Below are positions 12,616 to 24,915 of a stretch of 64,000 bases of DNA, one piece after another. This DNA comes from Tolypeutes matacus (taxonomy: Eukaryota; Chordata; Mammalia; Cingulata; Chlamyphoridae), in NCBI GenBank assembly GCA_026826555.1, contig JAKSZT010054569.1, positions 3,152,258 to 3,216,257 on the forward strand, read 5' to 3'. Numbering within the stretch: position 1 is the stretch's first letter; each line of letters begins with the position of its first letter. The notes beneath the pieces are model-generated. The model worked only from the letters and a program-made list of their open reading frames with translations. It did not search any database and was not told the origin of the DNA. The translations under genes and the position numbers were made by a program.

Positions 12616-13484
12616 GGCTAGATTATGAGGAACAAGGCAGAGGAAATTATTCTTAATTGGTTCTATCATTGCTTCCCTTCCCTCATGTTTGCTTCCTTCC
12701 TCTCTCCCCATTTTTCTCCCTAGATCCTAAGGTCCAGTCAAATTGAAGGCAATTATGGTGTTGGGGGTGAGAGTGGTACAAACTCCACAGAAAAAGCAAT
12801 GAGTGATAAAATCAAGCCTTCAGACTTCTCTGAGAACTTTCTGCTCTTTCCTACCCATCTCATCTGAAAGACAGCTGGAAGCCTCATCTGCATCTTTTTT
12901 TCCCAAAGTAACAGCAGGCTTATATCTAGATGAGAAAAACTAAGTAGTAGTCAGGCTTCTCAAATTGAGGTTTAGGGGTTAGATTCAAGGGTGTAGTGTT
13001 CCAGAGTACTGAATAACTGTGACAAATTTTCTGGATGGTCAATTTTACTCAATGGAAAATAACTTAAAATAAAAAAAGTGTTTTATATTAAAACAACTAT
13101 GGATATATTGTACAACACGATGCAAATTCTCTTAAGCAAAAAAGGTAAAACGTAATAAATGTCAGGCTAATGGTTTGCCTCTTCACACTAGTCTACTAAA
13201 CACCTATGTATGTGTTGGGATTCTTCATATAAAATCTGAAAAAACAGAAAGAGAAGGAAATGTTTGACTCGTCCCAAATAGAGATTTATTGGGTCCAGTA
13301 AGTAAACATTAGCATGCAATTTTTAGAGAAGGACCTTAAAGAGAGAAGTTATCAATGCTACATTTTAGGTCAAATTCCATCTTGAGGTAGCTTTTAATTT
13401 TGCTCTTAGTTTAGACAAAGTGAATGAGAGTTCTAATGTAAGCAAGAGGAAAAGGATGAAAGGTAATTTTAAAAGGGCAAGAGA

Positions 13485-13895
13485 GCGGGCGGATTGGTTC
13501 AAATGGTTGGGCAACTGTCTGCCATATGGAGGGACCTAGGTTCGATCCCGGGACCTCCCAGTAAAATAAAAATATAGAAGGTGTGCCACCAGGCCTTCAC
13601 ACGGTGAGTCAGACCACGCCGAGCCACGCAACAAGATGATGATGTAGCAGGAGAGAGACACAGGAGAGCTAAGACCAGACACACTGAGGTGGCGCAGGTG
13701 GCAGAATGCCTCTCTCCCACATAGAGGGTCCCCAGGATTGAATCCCGCTGAAGACTGGAGGAGAAGGATGAGAAGAGGGGGCAGGAAACAGACACAGAGA
13801 ATCACCCAGCGAATGGACACAGAAAACAAGTGGGAGAGTGGTGGGGGGTGGTTAAAATGGATAAGTAAATCAATCAATCATTTTTTTTTTTTAAA
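13485..13895 (+). mobile_element. Dimeric tRNA-like SINE, about 400 bp
   Basis: The first monomer has 'ggttcaaatggttgggcaac' and 'ggttcgatcccggg'. The second begins near 13690 with 'gtggcgcaggtggcag' and 'ggattgaatcc'. A distinct GACACAGA-rich 3' part follows, then a T-run. The copy at 1658-2062 has the same order, so this is a defined family and not a chance tandem. Confidence 0.82.
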
Positions 13896-14224
13896 GGACG
13901 AGGTACGCAAGAAGGGAGAACTAGGACATGGCAAAATAAGTTTTTACATGGACAACATTTTAAAAAATCATACCAGAATTCATACATGTCTAGGATGTCT
14001 GGGGTTTTTTGTTTAGTAAATAGACAACAGTAAATCTCTAGGCATCAGAAAGAATTTCTTCTCTCTGGGCATTATAAAGGGTGGTGGGCATGGTGGTTCA
14101 CAGAATCATGCAATAGAAGCAGCAGCAGTAGTTTGGAGAGTCATTTGCCTACAAGAAAACCTAATAACAATATCCACTGGCTACTCAGCCAGGGGTAGAT
14201 AAGCCTTAACTTCCTCATAATTGG

Positions 14225-14535
14225 AGCCTGACACTGAGCACTTAATATGTGCCAGACATGTGCTCAATGTTTTATATGCATTATCTCATTTAATTCTGAA
14301 AATGCCTCTATGAGGTGGGTACTATTTTATCCTTCTTTTCTAGATGAGGAATTTGAGGCTTAGAGAAGTTAAGAAATTTACCCAAGGCCACATAATTAGT
14401 GAGTTGGTAGAGCTGGTGTCAATCCAGGACTGACACCAAAGTCCCACATCCTTTAAGCACTAACGAATTGTTTTAAGGATGAAATTAAATCATATGCAAA
14501 GCACTTGATACATAGTAAGCATTCAAATATTACTT
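14225..14535. repeat. MIR SINEs in opposite orientation
   Basis: 14235-14440 is a reversed MIR ('gaggtgggtactattttatc', 'agatgaggaatttgaggc', 'cccaaggccacataattag'). 14470-14535 looks like the 3' end of a MIR in forward orientation ('cacttgatacatagtaagc'). Both are old and degenerate. Confidence 0.75.
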
Positions 14536-15304
14536 ATTGTCACCTTGCTAGGAAAACATAAACCTATAAGGCTACAATGTATATAAATTTAATTCTAATA
14601 TTAGCAGTGTAAATACACTACATTGTGACTTAGTGGTTAAATAAGCCATTATTGTGGGGAAGAGGGACTTACCACATTTTTGCTAAGATAAAACAACTTA
14701 AAAAAGAATCCTTTTTGAAATGACTACAGCATTTATCTTCATAACCAGTAGAATCTAGTTATTGAAAAAAAATACAGTAAATTCAGGAAAAATATCCCAG
14801 CAAAATTGCTGAAAGCTTTCCTGGAGCTATTATCACATCTCTACAGTTTTGATGTTGTAAAGATCTTTTGCTAATTTAGTTAATCATCTAATAGTTACAG
14901 AATACTTTGTACTTCAGCCAAGTGCTACTTGCTCTGGTGTTTGTAAAATAAGTACATGATATGGCTGTTTCAATAAGAAGTTCAGGTCTGATTGGAAATC
15001 CAACCCATTAGTGAATAAAGCAGCATTATGTATAATAAAACTCTTCAGGGAAGTGGTGAGAATAAATGGAAACCAGTCGGAATAGGATTAAAGGAATGAT
15101 ACAAAGTGCTAGAAAATGAGGTAGGAGATGTGAACCTGCTCCTCTGTCCCCTCTTTCATGTGGCAGTGATTAGAAGAAAGTGAACAAGAGCTAGAAGGGA
15201 CAATAGTCAAATGAGGATTTTTTTTTTTTTAAGGCAAAGGAGACATGTGCATCTGATGGCAAAAGGGACAGAGCCAGTTGAGGAGATCTGTTAAAACTGG
15301 AGAA

Positions 15305-15480
15305 TATGCCTGGATTTAAAACCTGATTCTGTCTCACCAGGTATGTGATCTCAGGCTATTTAACTTGTGGGAGCCTCGGTTTCCTTACTTAGGATATGGA
15401 GATAATGAAAGCACCCATGTTTATGGAGAACCTGGTACATAATACATATTCAATAAAAACGACCTCTTATTAGGTATTAT
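15305..15480 (+). repeat. MIR SINE
   Basis: The order 'ggtatgtgatctcaggc', 'cggtttccttacttagg', 'ggagataatgaaagcac', 'ggtacataatacatattc' follows the MIR core and 3' end. Degenerate. Confidence 0.7.
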
Positions 15481-16371
15481 TAATAATACAGAATGAGGAT
15501 ACGAACTCCAGCCTGGCATGGTGCTGCATGCAGAGTAAAATCTCAATATATAGCAGCCCTTACTATTGTATCATCAGCTCTTTTGTATGAAAGGGGAGTC
15601 TGAATATGAGAAAGCCAAATTTCACCCTTACTCCTAAAGGTAACTTAAATGTTAAGGAAACTTTATTGGAATCAGAGATTATGAGTGTTTCACAACATAA
15701 GCTTTTGTTAGAGAATAGATTTTGTCAAGAGACATGATGCCAATGTTAACATAGTTTTTCAATGCTAAATTATTTAAAAAGGGGTTTTGAAACGCTTCGG
15801 GCTATTTGGCCTCCAGTGCACCGTGTCAGTTGTGAGAAATGGGCTGAGGACACGGCGCCGAGATCCATCAGCTCAGACCTCAGCACCCGGTACAAGCTCC
15901 CGGGGGAGAAGGTGCGTTTCGGGGGACACGGCTATTAGGAGGCGGAGCTGGTGCAAAACAGCACCGCGCTCCTGCCCGAGGCGTGCCGGGGGGCTGCGCT
16001 GGAGGCAGGAGCCCCTTCCAAGGGTGCAGCAAGCGCGGCCGCGAGGCGACCTGCGGCCCAATCCCCCACGACTGCAGCAAAGGGGCCGCCTCGGGCCTCC
16101 CCTCCTCGCGACCAGCAGAACGCGCCCCGCGCCGTCTCCCCCGCGGCCATCCCGCAGGGCCCGGGCCGTCGACAACCCCGTCCCCGCTCCCGGCTCTCTG
16201 CAGCGCAGTCACCTCGGGGGGACTGGGTAAGAGGCCGGCGGCGCCAGACTGGGGCCGAGACGCCGCCACTCTGACAGGCGGCGGGCGGGAGCGCGGCTGG
16301 AGGGAACGGGCACCACAGAAACCAGGGAGAGTCGCCAGCCCGTCCGACTCCGCGGTGCGAGCGGAAAGTAC

Positions 16372-16480
16372 CTGAGGACACCGGGGGCGGCGACCAGCCT
16401 GCCCCACAGCGTCCGGAGCCCCTCAGACGGTTGCCGGCTGGTTGCTCGACGGCCGCACGCCCCGACTCACAGCCGTCCCG
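16372..16480 (-). other. SPDYA: Probable SPDYA non-coding exon 1
   Basis: A donor CAG|GTACTT on the minus strand sits at 16370-16371 inside the CpG island and would join to exon 2, which carries its own 5'UTR. The 5' end is a guess based on the CCAAT boxes at 16516-16574. Other donors in the island are possible. No reading frame is expected here. Confidence 0.4.
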
Positions 16481-16507
16481 CCAACTGGGCGGCGCGAGCG
16501 CGGGACA

Positions 16508-16577
16508 GGCAGGGGCCAATCAGATCGCGGAGCCGGCCCGGGGGGCGGTGCGCGCGAGGCCGGCAGGGGCCAATCAG
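16508..16577 (+). promoter_or_regulatory. Tandem CCAAT (NF-Y-type) boxes in a 54-bp repeat
   Basis: The 16-base block GGCAGGGGCCAATCAG occurs at 16508-16523 and 16562-16577, a period of 54. Each holds CCAATCAG, the consensus NF-Y site. They lie about 145-200 bases upstream of the proposed exon 1 donor with respect to SPDYA, a usual position for such boxes. Confidence 0.75.
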
Positions 16578-17329
16578 CGCGCAGAGGTGGCCCGGGAGGG
16601 CGCGCGCGCTGGCAGCCGGCTTCTCGCCCGCCGGCGCGGCGGGGAGTCCCACCGGGAGGAACCCGTTGGTGGAGAAACCAAGCTGCTGCCCTTATCTTGT
16701 CTGCTTTACTCTCCGGGCAAAGCCCGAGCAAAACGCATATGGCCCGCCCATATTCTTTTCTGGCTTCTTAATTTAACCTCCTTCCCCCGACACTTACCAA
16801 AGCCAGTCTTGCCCTGGAGCCATTTCTTTTCCCCACAACTAGCTAGGGAGGCCCTGCAGGGCTGGGGCCTCTGGCCTTCTCTCCTCGGTACCCGCACCAC
16901 CAAGCACAGCGTGAGAATGGAGACTTCAATAGCACGAGGACAAGAATAACAAGAAGTGAACTTTATAACGTACCAACAATTACAGCCATTTAGCAATAAT
17001 TATACAAAGAGAGGAGAACACGCAAACTGAAAAGAAAAAAGCAAATACCGTGACTCCCTGAGGCGTAGTGTTAGAACTATTGTTCCAAGCTGTTCTTGTT
17101 CATGTCTTAGCCCTTGGCGAGATTGGGATGTAGTAGGTGCTTAATAAATATTTGTTGAAGGACTAAATAGCTTCACAGCTATTTGATTTTTTCCGACACC
17201 CTTTCCTCTCATTTCCTTCCTATCAAAATTATAGGCTGCTTTCCCCCCCTTAACATACATGACCTTTTTACATCTTGCTAGCCTTTCTAAACATTTTAAT
17301 GACTGCATTATATTCCAGAGTGGATGGAC

Positions 17330-18000
17330 TTTAAAAAAAAAACAAAACACTCCATATCCAAACATACACTCCTCCTTCCTCTGCAGTCCCGCAATGCCTG
17401 GTAACCACCAATTAATCTCTGCAGATTTTTTATTTCTAGACATCTCTTAAAACTTCATACAATATCTGTCCACTGAGCATGTTTTTAAGGCTCTTCCATG
17501 TTGCGGCATGTCTCAAAACTTTATTCTTCCTTATGGCTGAATGATATTCCACTGTATGTACATTTTGTTTATCCATTTGTTGATGGGCCTTCGATTGTTT
17601 CCACCTTTGGCTACTATGAATAATGCTGCTGTAAACACTGGTGTACAAGCATCTGTTTGAGATCCTGTTTGGGTCTATATCTACAAGTGGAATTGCTGGT
17701 CATATGGTAATTCTAAATTCTATATTAAACTTTTTGAGGAACCTCTGTACGGCTTTCCACAGAAGCTGCACTTTTTTGTGTGTGGTTAAACAAGAGCTAT
17801 CCTAATGAGTGTGAAGGGGTATCTCTTTGTGGTTTTGATTTGCATTTCCCTAATGACTAATGATGATGGGCATATTTTCATAAGCTTATTGGGTATCTGC
17901 ATATCTTCCTTGGAAAAATATCTATTCAAGGGACAGCTCATAATTAAATCATTTTGATATTGAGTGCTTTCAAATCTTTTGGCTATTACAACTCTCACAC
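17330..18000 (-). mobile_element. Old LINE-1, ORF2 C-terminal/3'UTR fragment
   Basis: Reversed L1 phrases occur in order: 'ctgaatgatattccactg', 'aataatgctgctgtaaacac', 'ttgctggtcatatggtaat', 'atttgcatttccctaatg'. No frame is intact. Confidence 0.8.
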
Positions 18001-18539
18001 TTTAAAAAAAAACTTTTTCCACCTTGCCTATTTGTTGGACTTCCTAGCAGGTCCTCAGCCAGCAACTCTGAATAAACATATTAGTCCCCTTTTTTGGAAT
18101 GTCACATAGCAAAATGATGGCAAAATCACTACAACAAAGAGGGCAGTGCAATCTAGGAAATCATTTTCCCTTACAGATGCCGTCAACATTTTTTCCATGG
18201 TCCCTAAATGGGAGTGAAGCGAGGGCACAAACTAGTTGTGAAAATCTAGAGAATACTGATTCTCCTAGGAAAACGGTTGCTTCATGCGTCACTCCTTTGG
18301 CCATCCTTCCCTAGCTTTTCCTCTGCCATTCTACCCCCGAGTCCCTTGAAGATATCAGGTTTTCCTGTCTTGAGTTTCAGTCTTGGGTACAGAATATGTT
18401 TATAACATTGACTGTCCACTACATTCCAGACCCAGCTTCAGTCAAGCAGCCATCAACTGGAGTGTGTTAGTAAGTTCAGGGCGCTGGGGATGCTTTCAAA
18501 TTCCGGTAGCACTTCCTGAAGTTCTCATTTGTTGATGTA

Positions 18540-19300
18540 ATTTTATTAATCAGTTATCTTTTTTATAGGAAAAAAACTTAATAGGTATACATAAAAGATA
18601 CAATTTTACATAAATGGGATTGTGTACTTAAAAAATATTTAGTATGCACAAAAGTGTATGACAAATATGCAGGTTGAGGCATAAAAAAAAAAAAAACCTG
18701 GGAAGCCAGCACCCATGGAAGTCATAAACCTAACATCCAAGAAATAGAACACCAATAATATTGTTGAGATTTCCTATGCTCCTCCACCTCCCATCCCATT
18801 TCCTTCCCCAGGGTGATTACATTTGCTTTTCCCATTCCCTTTAGAGTTTCCTTAAACTCATGTTTTGCTAGTGAACTGAATAGGTCATCTTGGTATTCTG
18901 TAGTTTCAGGTTTAGCCAGGCTAACGCATGATACCGTGAATCATTTTCACTGCTGTATAGTATTTCATTCTATGAATACACCATACTCTGCCAATCGTCC
19001 TTTAGGTCATTTTTTTTTTTTTTTTTTTAGGTCATTTTTTGTTATGATAAATGCTTGGAACATTCTTATACATAGACCTACCACCAGCTTCTGGGCCTCT
19101 GAAGGCCCTTGGTTGTTTAGAGCAGGCAGAGGTTCTGATTAGTTGGTGTGCCTATGGCTCATGGTGAAGTATTTCTTATACTATCTCTTCCTGTCTCTGT
19201 CCCTTCGTGCATATATGTAGTTTTTCCATAGCTGCTTTAGAAGTGAAACTGGAGGGTTGTAGGGTATTCATACGTTCAATTTTACATAATTATAAATACT
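18540..19300 (-). mobile_element. Old LINE-1-like fragment with T-tract
   Basis: Reversed old L1 features occur: 'cactgctgtatagtatttc', 'gaatacaccatactctg', 'acattcttatacatag'. A T-run of about 20 at 19011-19030 is flanked by AGGTCATTTTTT on both sides, which may be a short insertion tail and its duplication. Confidence 0.5.
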
Positions 19301-20999
19301 AAATTCATTTTTTCAGGCATTTGTATCAATTTTGAGTTCCCATTACTCTACATCTTTGGCAACTTTGTATTTTCAATCTTTTAGTGACTAGGTTATCTTT
19401 TAAAGTGTATCACAGACGACACCTTTGGATTTTATTTTCAGCATGCCTTTTCTAAGATTTGTGTTTCCCAGCCTCCTGACCACTTAAGTTGTGGGCATAA
19501 CAGCTATGTTCAAGCAGTATGATTCCTCCTCTTCCTCACTGGATGGAGTCGTGTGGGATCTTGATCCAAGTGGGGCCAATCAAATCTTAGAATTTTATAT
19601 TGGAACCAAAAATTCAGCCTGCCCAGCTGCTCTCTTACATGGAAGAGATACAAACTGAGAAGTATATGGGATAGATCAATCAGAACAAGATGAGAGGAAA
19701 GAACTGTATCAAAATTCTGTCTAGAACAATTTTCTTCACTGTACCTCACTTCTTTCGTTTCTTAGTGAAAATTTCTTTGTTGGTCTCTTTTCCCATATTT
19801 GCTTCTATGACATAATGCTTTTGTTAAATTAGACAACAGCTCTACACTTTCAAATTTCGATTCCTGGTTTAAGTACTCATATTCACTGTATGAATTTTGA
19901 CACAAAATGTTATTCAAACTATACCACTTTCCTAAAAAAGAGGGGAAAGGACTCACAACAAAGGTGACTTTCAGGTCAACATAAATCAGAGAACGTGGCC
20001 TGCAGAAAAGGGATGGCAAGATAGGCTCTTGGAATGTTTGATTCTGAACAGGAGGCAACCTCTTCAATGCCTGTCAGGATGCTACCCGCAAAATGTTGTT
20101 TCAAATAACTGCATACATTGACTTCTTATATTTATTAATATTTTACCAACTAAGGATCATAGTTTTGACATTGACACTATTTAACTTAGCAAAGTATAGA
20201 CTTGATCAAGTTTTCTCCTGAGGTTATTCCAGCATTTTGTCGTAAGAGACAAAAGCAGTTCAGATAAAGGAAAACTAGAACCATATTATTTTTGGCAAAT
20301 TTCTCCAGAAAGTCAAGGTGTCAAAACAGTAATATGAGTAGTCATTTCAGACATTCACTTTGTGAGGCACCACTCTCGGAGATGGAGATATAGCAGTGAA
20401 GGAGAAACAAAAATCTCCGTCCATATTCATTCTAGCCATATACAATTAGACTGATCTAGGCCCAACGACTTTTAGGATCAAAATACAAAGTTTTGAATGA
20501 GTAACTAACACATTATCGTATCTGTATAAGGAGTAATCAAATCTTTTAAAAAATAGCAGAAATCAAAACTTGCATTAATCTGTAAGAGACCATAAACAGT
20601 TTATGTAAGTGACCCATAAAAGTTTAGGGGACTCACCTGATAAAGATTAGGCCTCCCATTCAAAATAGGCTTTACAGTATAGCAACAAAGATTTTAACAC
20701 AGATCTTTGATATAATTGGTCAAATTAATTTCAGCAGTTACCAGACCCCAGCTAGAGACAGGCTGAAAACCCTGAGCTAATTATCCCAGAAGACCAGGAT
20801 TTGTTTCTAAAACTTCTTACTGAAGTCATACACCACACAAGTTTTTCTAAGGTAACAAAAGTAGCTCTGGATTCTACCAGATCTAAGCTTTTCAAGTGAT
20901 TCCACTACCTACACCCAAAAGCTCCTATTTACCCAAGTATGATAAACTTGTTAAAAAAAGGACTCCTCTGGATTACTACTTTCTTGTACTCTTATTTGT

Positions 21000-23900
21000 C
21001 TTTCCAACTTTGTTTTCAGTGTTTCTATATATGGCAGACAAAAATTAATGTGTCTCAATAAACTGAAGTAATATTATGCGATGGTTCCACAAGTTTAGCT
21101 GTGGTGTCGCTGCTTGCTGGGAAAGAATTTTGGCCTGTAGAACTACTGAATTATTCAGGCTGGGCAGTTTTGCAAAAATCAATACCTATTTTGGTTGATC
21201 CCAGGTCAGGCTTGACTGAAAGCTTTCAGGGATAGTTTTTTTTATGTACTACCTGAAAGGAAAGAAGAAACCTATAAACTCAGGCAGTTCTCAATCGCTC
21301 TCCTTCTCACTTCTCCACCCCCACCCTCACAACTTGTGATTTTTCCACCCTAGAGATACCCAAAACATTTTGGATGACAAGATATTATAACCACATTAGC
21401 TAGCTCCAATCCAAAGAGAAAAAAGGGAAAAGTTTATGGCCACTTTCATAAAAGTAAAGTTTAATAGAACACTGGCAACCTGAATGATAAAATAAATTAC
21501 AAAGAGAAATTTTTTTTTTTTTAATCCGGAGGTCCCGGGAATTGAACACAGGTCCCTCCAATATGGGAGACGGATGCCCAACCATTTGAGCCACATCCAT
21601 CCCCCTACAAAGAGAAATTAAGTTTATAAATAAGGCAGCCAATGTAAGGTGGTAACTGAAGGAAACAAGCTGACTTTTTTTCTTTTTTAATCAGGGGATT
21701 TGTTTTGAAATCCTAGCATTCAAGCATTCAGATAAAATTCTGTACAGGAGATCAAACTGTTGCAATCTATGTAAGTTTCACTTTTGTTGAAGAAACTTTA
21801 TAAGGTGAATTAATGTAAATAAAACTCTAGGTGTATACTTATATAAAACCAATTTATTTTCTGTTTACTGTTCATTTTGCAAGGTATACTGTCACATTAA
21901 AATTCTTTTAATCCTTTTTTATTTGTTTTAGTAACTTATCTAACACTGAAATCAACTAAGACAAAGGGACAAAATATTTCTAAGTGGATGTCATAGCGCA
22001 GTCAGACTATTAATAAGTACCTTCTCAGGCATAGCTCCCACTCAGACAGGGGTATGAGAAAGAGGAGGTGGGATTAGGGCAGGGAAGCAACAGCAAAGTC
22101 AGCCTGATCACCTACCTTCTCTGAAAACATTTTTAGCAAGGTTTGTGTTTCCCCTTAACATTCAGATAAAAATTTTAACTTTAAAAATTTTCTTGCTGGA
22201 ACTTTTCAGTTTTAAATAAAATAACTTCAGGAGTGTTTAGGTACTCTTTATAATAAAGGGATACCAAAATGTTGATGGGGGTAGTTGGCAGGCTTAAAAT
22301 TTTGCATAAACTTTCTTGCTGATCTGATTCCACTCTGTCCCTGGGCAAAATCAAAACAATGATTGTTAAAGCTTCAAATGCAAAGGGTCAACTGAATTTG
22401 ATTCTTTCCATTCATGAACTAACAGAAAATAACCACCACAATCATGCTTCATAATCCATGTGATTATGTGTCACATTATCACAGAAATCTAGGGTTTAAT
22501 GATATTGAATGTTGTAACATTATGATTAAAGATTTGCATTTATAAAATAATTAAATAAAAAAAAACTAGAGGGGAAGAACAATATAAAATTGGTGATACT
22601 GGAATTACAGGATACTTTTCTCCTAAGAAATGAAGTTTTATTTATTTCAGTTAGCAATTGTTGCCAAAGTAAATAATATTTGTGATAAACACATTATTTA
22701 TATGTGAATAGAAGCTATTAAAGTGGTTTCTAAGAATGCTTGAAAAGTATTTAAGCATGATAAATTTCCATCATTTAAATTTACTGACCAATATTAATTT
22801 GCTTAATTTTTAAATAACTTTTTTATACTCAGCCTAGACCTGTGGAGAATTATTTCATTATCTGAAATGATGAGATGTGATTAATACTGAAATTAATAAA
22901 AGACTGCCCCTATCTCCTGCCAAAGATTTATTTTCTAGATAGTATCTATTTATTATGATACTAAAAGAATACTTCATCTAAAATTCCATTAGAAATTGCT
23001 CAACTTACATTCCAGTTAGGAAGATATTTAAATCACATTAGATAAAAGCCTTTGGAATCTAACCTAAAACATCATGCAGTTCATGAACTTTTTTAATGAA
23101 TTCAATGTACTTTATGGACGTAAAATCCGTTTGAATAAAATGTGGTTTTAAATGTCTCATCGTAAAGAGAGCAAAAAGGAATAAAATAATCAGTCAGGCT
23201 TCATATCAATTAGACAACTTTTACTAAATGAGAAAACTACATGTAAAATGTGCTTTAAACAAAATGGAATTAGAAAAAAGATGTATGCATTTTAAAGAAC
23301 CTTGCACTGTGCTGAAAATCAAATATTTCTTGCAGTAATACAATGCGCCAATTCATAAAATATTAACAGAATTCTCAATTTAACATTTTCAAAGACAATA
23401 CTAAGGTCAAGAATTTCACATCAATGGTAGCACATATAGAAGGGCATTATAAATCTGATGTTCATCCTTATGAAGCTTACAAATTTGACAATGCTTAATA
23501 AAAGCTTTTAGAATCACATCCAATCGTGTCACATCCAAAGAATCACAAGTCTATGTCCTGTTACATTCTCCTAAAATCTTTATGTTGACTTTTCTATTCC
23601 TTGCCATTTGTTAATACTAATCCTTAAAAAAAGAGAGAGAACGGGAAAAGAAATGCTGCAATAAACTCTTGATCATGTACAGAAATTATTGCTACTATAG
23701 TTCACTACAAAGCATGTCTATACAATATCCTATGAACTTTGATCATGAAAAATCAGAAGAATAAAAATCTTTAGTGACATAAGCCTTACAACCAATTGTA
23801 TAAAACATCCACATGGCAATATTAGACAGTTTAAGCACCCCATATCCATAGTTGACAAAATGTCCCACTGACCAGCATTCATTTAAATACATCTTTATAG

Positions 23901-24915
23901 AAGGGGAAAAAAAGGAGATAGTGTTAGCTTTCCAAGGCTTGTCAAAAAAGGCTTCTCATGTTCTGTTGATCTAAAAACAAACAACAAAGAAAAAACCCCC
24001 CCAAAAAACAAAACCAATGTAGGTGAGGGTGTTACCAGGAAGTTAAGCATGCTAAAAGATGTATCGTGCGAATTAAAACCTAAAGCCAAGGTACTACATA
24101 ATCACATTACCAACTAGTTGGGTAATTACTATGAGCCTTATCTGAAAGTTAAATGAAATGATACTGCACAATAGAGCATCAATAAGTTAAAAAACTATAG
24201 TGCACGAATAAATCCAAATCAGTGGCAATTTCTGTATAAAGCAAAATATTCACTATCAGCTGTAACATTTGCCCAAACTGTTTAAGTCACTGGATTGGAC
24301 AGTTTGCAAATTTTTTAAAACTATCAATCTCTAAAATTCATTTTTACTGCAAAGAGGCATAAGTTTTATTAGAAGATCAAACAGGTACATAAGTAGATAA
24401 GCAAGGGAAAAGAAGAGTCAGTGAATGTCTGTAAAGCTCTTCCCACATTTCACTTTAAAAAATGTTTAGGGAAAAAAAAATCTAAAAAAATTTTTTGCCA
24501 TTATTCTAGCAAAAACAAACAAAACAAAACAAGCCCCAAATAAACAACCAAGCAACACTAAAACCACATTACACAGATGGATCATCATGCTTTCATCTGG
24601 TTTAACTATCACATCTAGTTTAACTGGGATGCTTTTCAACTTTAAAAATTGTGATACGTGAAGATGTAACTTTAATGAATAATTTTGAATTTGGATTTAA
24701 CTTTGTTGAGTATTATAACAGAGTATACTTATTACAATACAGTGTAGCACATCTTTCTATTAGAAAAAAATTTAAGATCCTTTACCCGTCTCCTTAAGTT
24801 AAAGGTGTGACATCATAAAGGGTGTCAAATGGCTGGATGGTTTTACAGTGCACACTTATATATTATGAAGTATGTCCTTAACAAATCTGATGGTTTCTTT
24901 ACAGAGTTCCTTTCT
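21000..24915 (-). other. PPP1CB: Probable PPP1CB 3' untranslated region
   Basis: About 3.9 kb of AT-rich DNA follows the stop codon and has almost no recognisable repeats apart from one SINE at 21512-21605. The mammalian PPP1CB transcript has a 3'UTR of several kilobases (recollection), so most of this stretch is probably transcribed. Several minus-strand AATAAA hexamers exist (for example near 21853 and 21915), but I cannot choose the used one. The lower boundary given is a guess. Confidence 0.45.
21512..21605 (-). mobile_element. Short tRNA-like SINE in the putative PPP1CB 3'UTR
   Basis: One tRNA-like unit in reverse with mirrored B box 'ggaattgaacacaggtcc' and a T-run tail. The exact duplication TACAAAGAGAAATT lies at 21498-21511 and 21606-21619. 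It is in the same sense as PPP1CB and SPDYA. Confidence 0.88.

Larger units (their letters stand above)
10969..16371 (-). other. SPDYA intron 1
   Basis: This 5.4-kb intron contains a hAT-like transposon with a SINE inside it (11996-12615), a dimeric SINE (13485-13895) and MIR copies (14225-14535, 15305-15480). 10990-11980, 12630-13450 and 14540-15300 show no gene or clear element. Confidence 0.7.
6454..16372 (-). other. SPDYA: SPDYA gene, 5' part (exons 1-4)
   Basis: This is the gene for Speedy/RINGO A, a cyclin-like protein that binds and activates CDK1 and CDK2 without cyclin and is needed in meiosis and telomere attachment (family knowledge). Three coding exons join in phase and encode about the first 125 residues, covering the variable N-terminal region and the start of the Speedy/RINGO box. 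A CpG island with a plausible donor lies upstream. The remaining exons (rest of the RINGO box and C-terminus) are not found between 1 and 6453, so they lie before the window. The gene follows PPP1CB on the same strand, with about 8.5 kb between the PPP1CB stop and the SPDYA CpG-island donor. Confidence 0.93.
15785..16680. promoter_or_regulatory. SPDYA: CpG island, SPDYA promoter
   Basis: About 0.9 kb is dense in CG dinucleotides and GC-rich, in sharp contrast to the AT-rich surroundings. It is the only such region in the window. It sits about 5 kb upstream of the SPDYA start codon and downstream of PPP1CB, where an SPDYA promoter is expected. GC boxes (GGGGGCGG near 16540) and two CCAAT boxes are present. 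Long open frames on both strands here are a product of base composition. Confidence 0.85.
16950..21000. other. Intergenic region between SPDYA promoter and PPP1CB 3' end
   Basis: No gene is recognised. 17330-18000 and about 18540-19300 are old LINE-1 pieces in reverse. 17110-17165 resembles an L2/MIR 3' end ('gcttaataaatatttgttg'). 18010-18530 and 19380-21000 contain short open frames without any family resemblance. Confidence 0.65.

Noticed and set aside
15787..16949. Overlapping open frames of 100-194 codons on both strands in the CpG island
   Set aside because: They overlap in up to six frames, have Arg/Ala/Pro/Gly-rich composition and match no family I know. They follow from high GC content and few stop codons.
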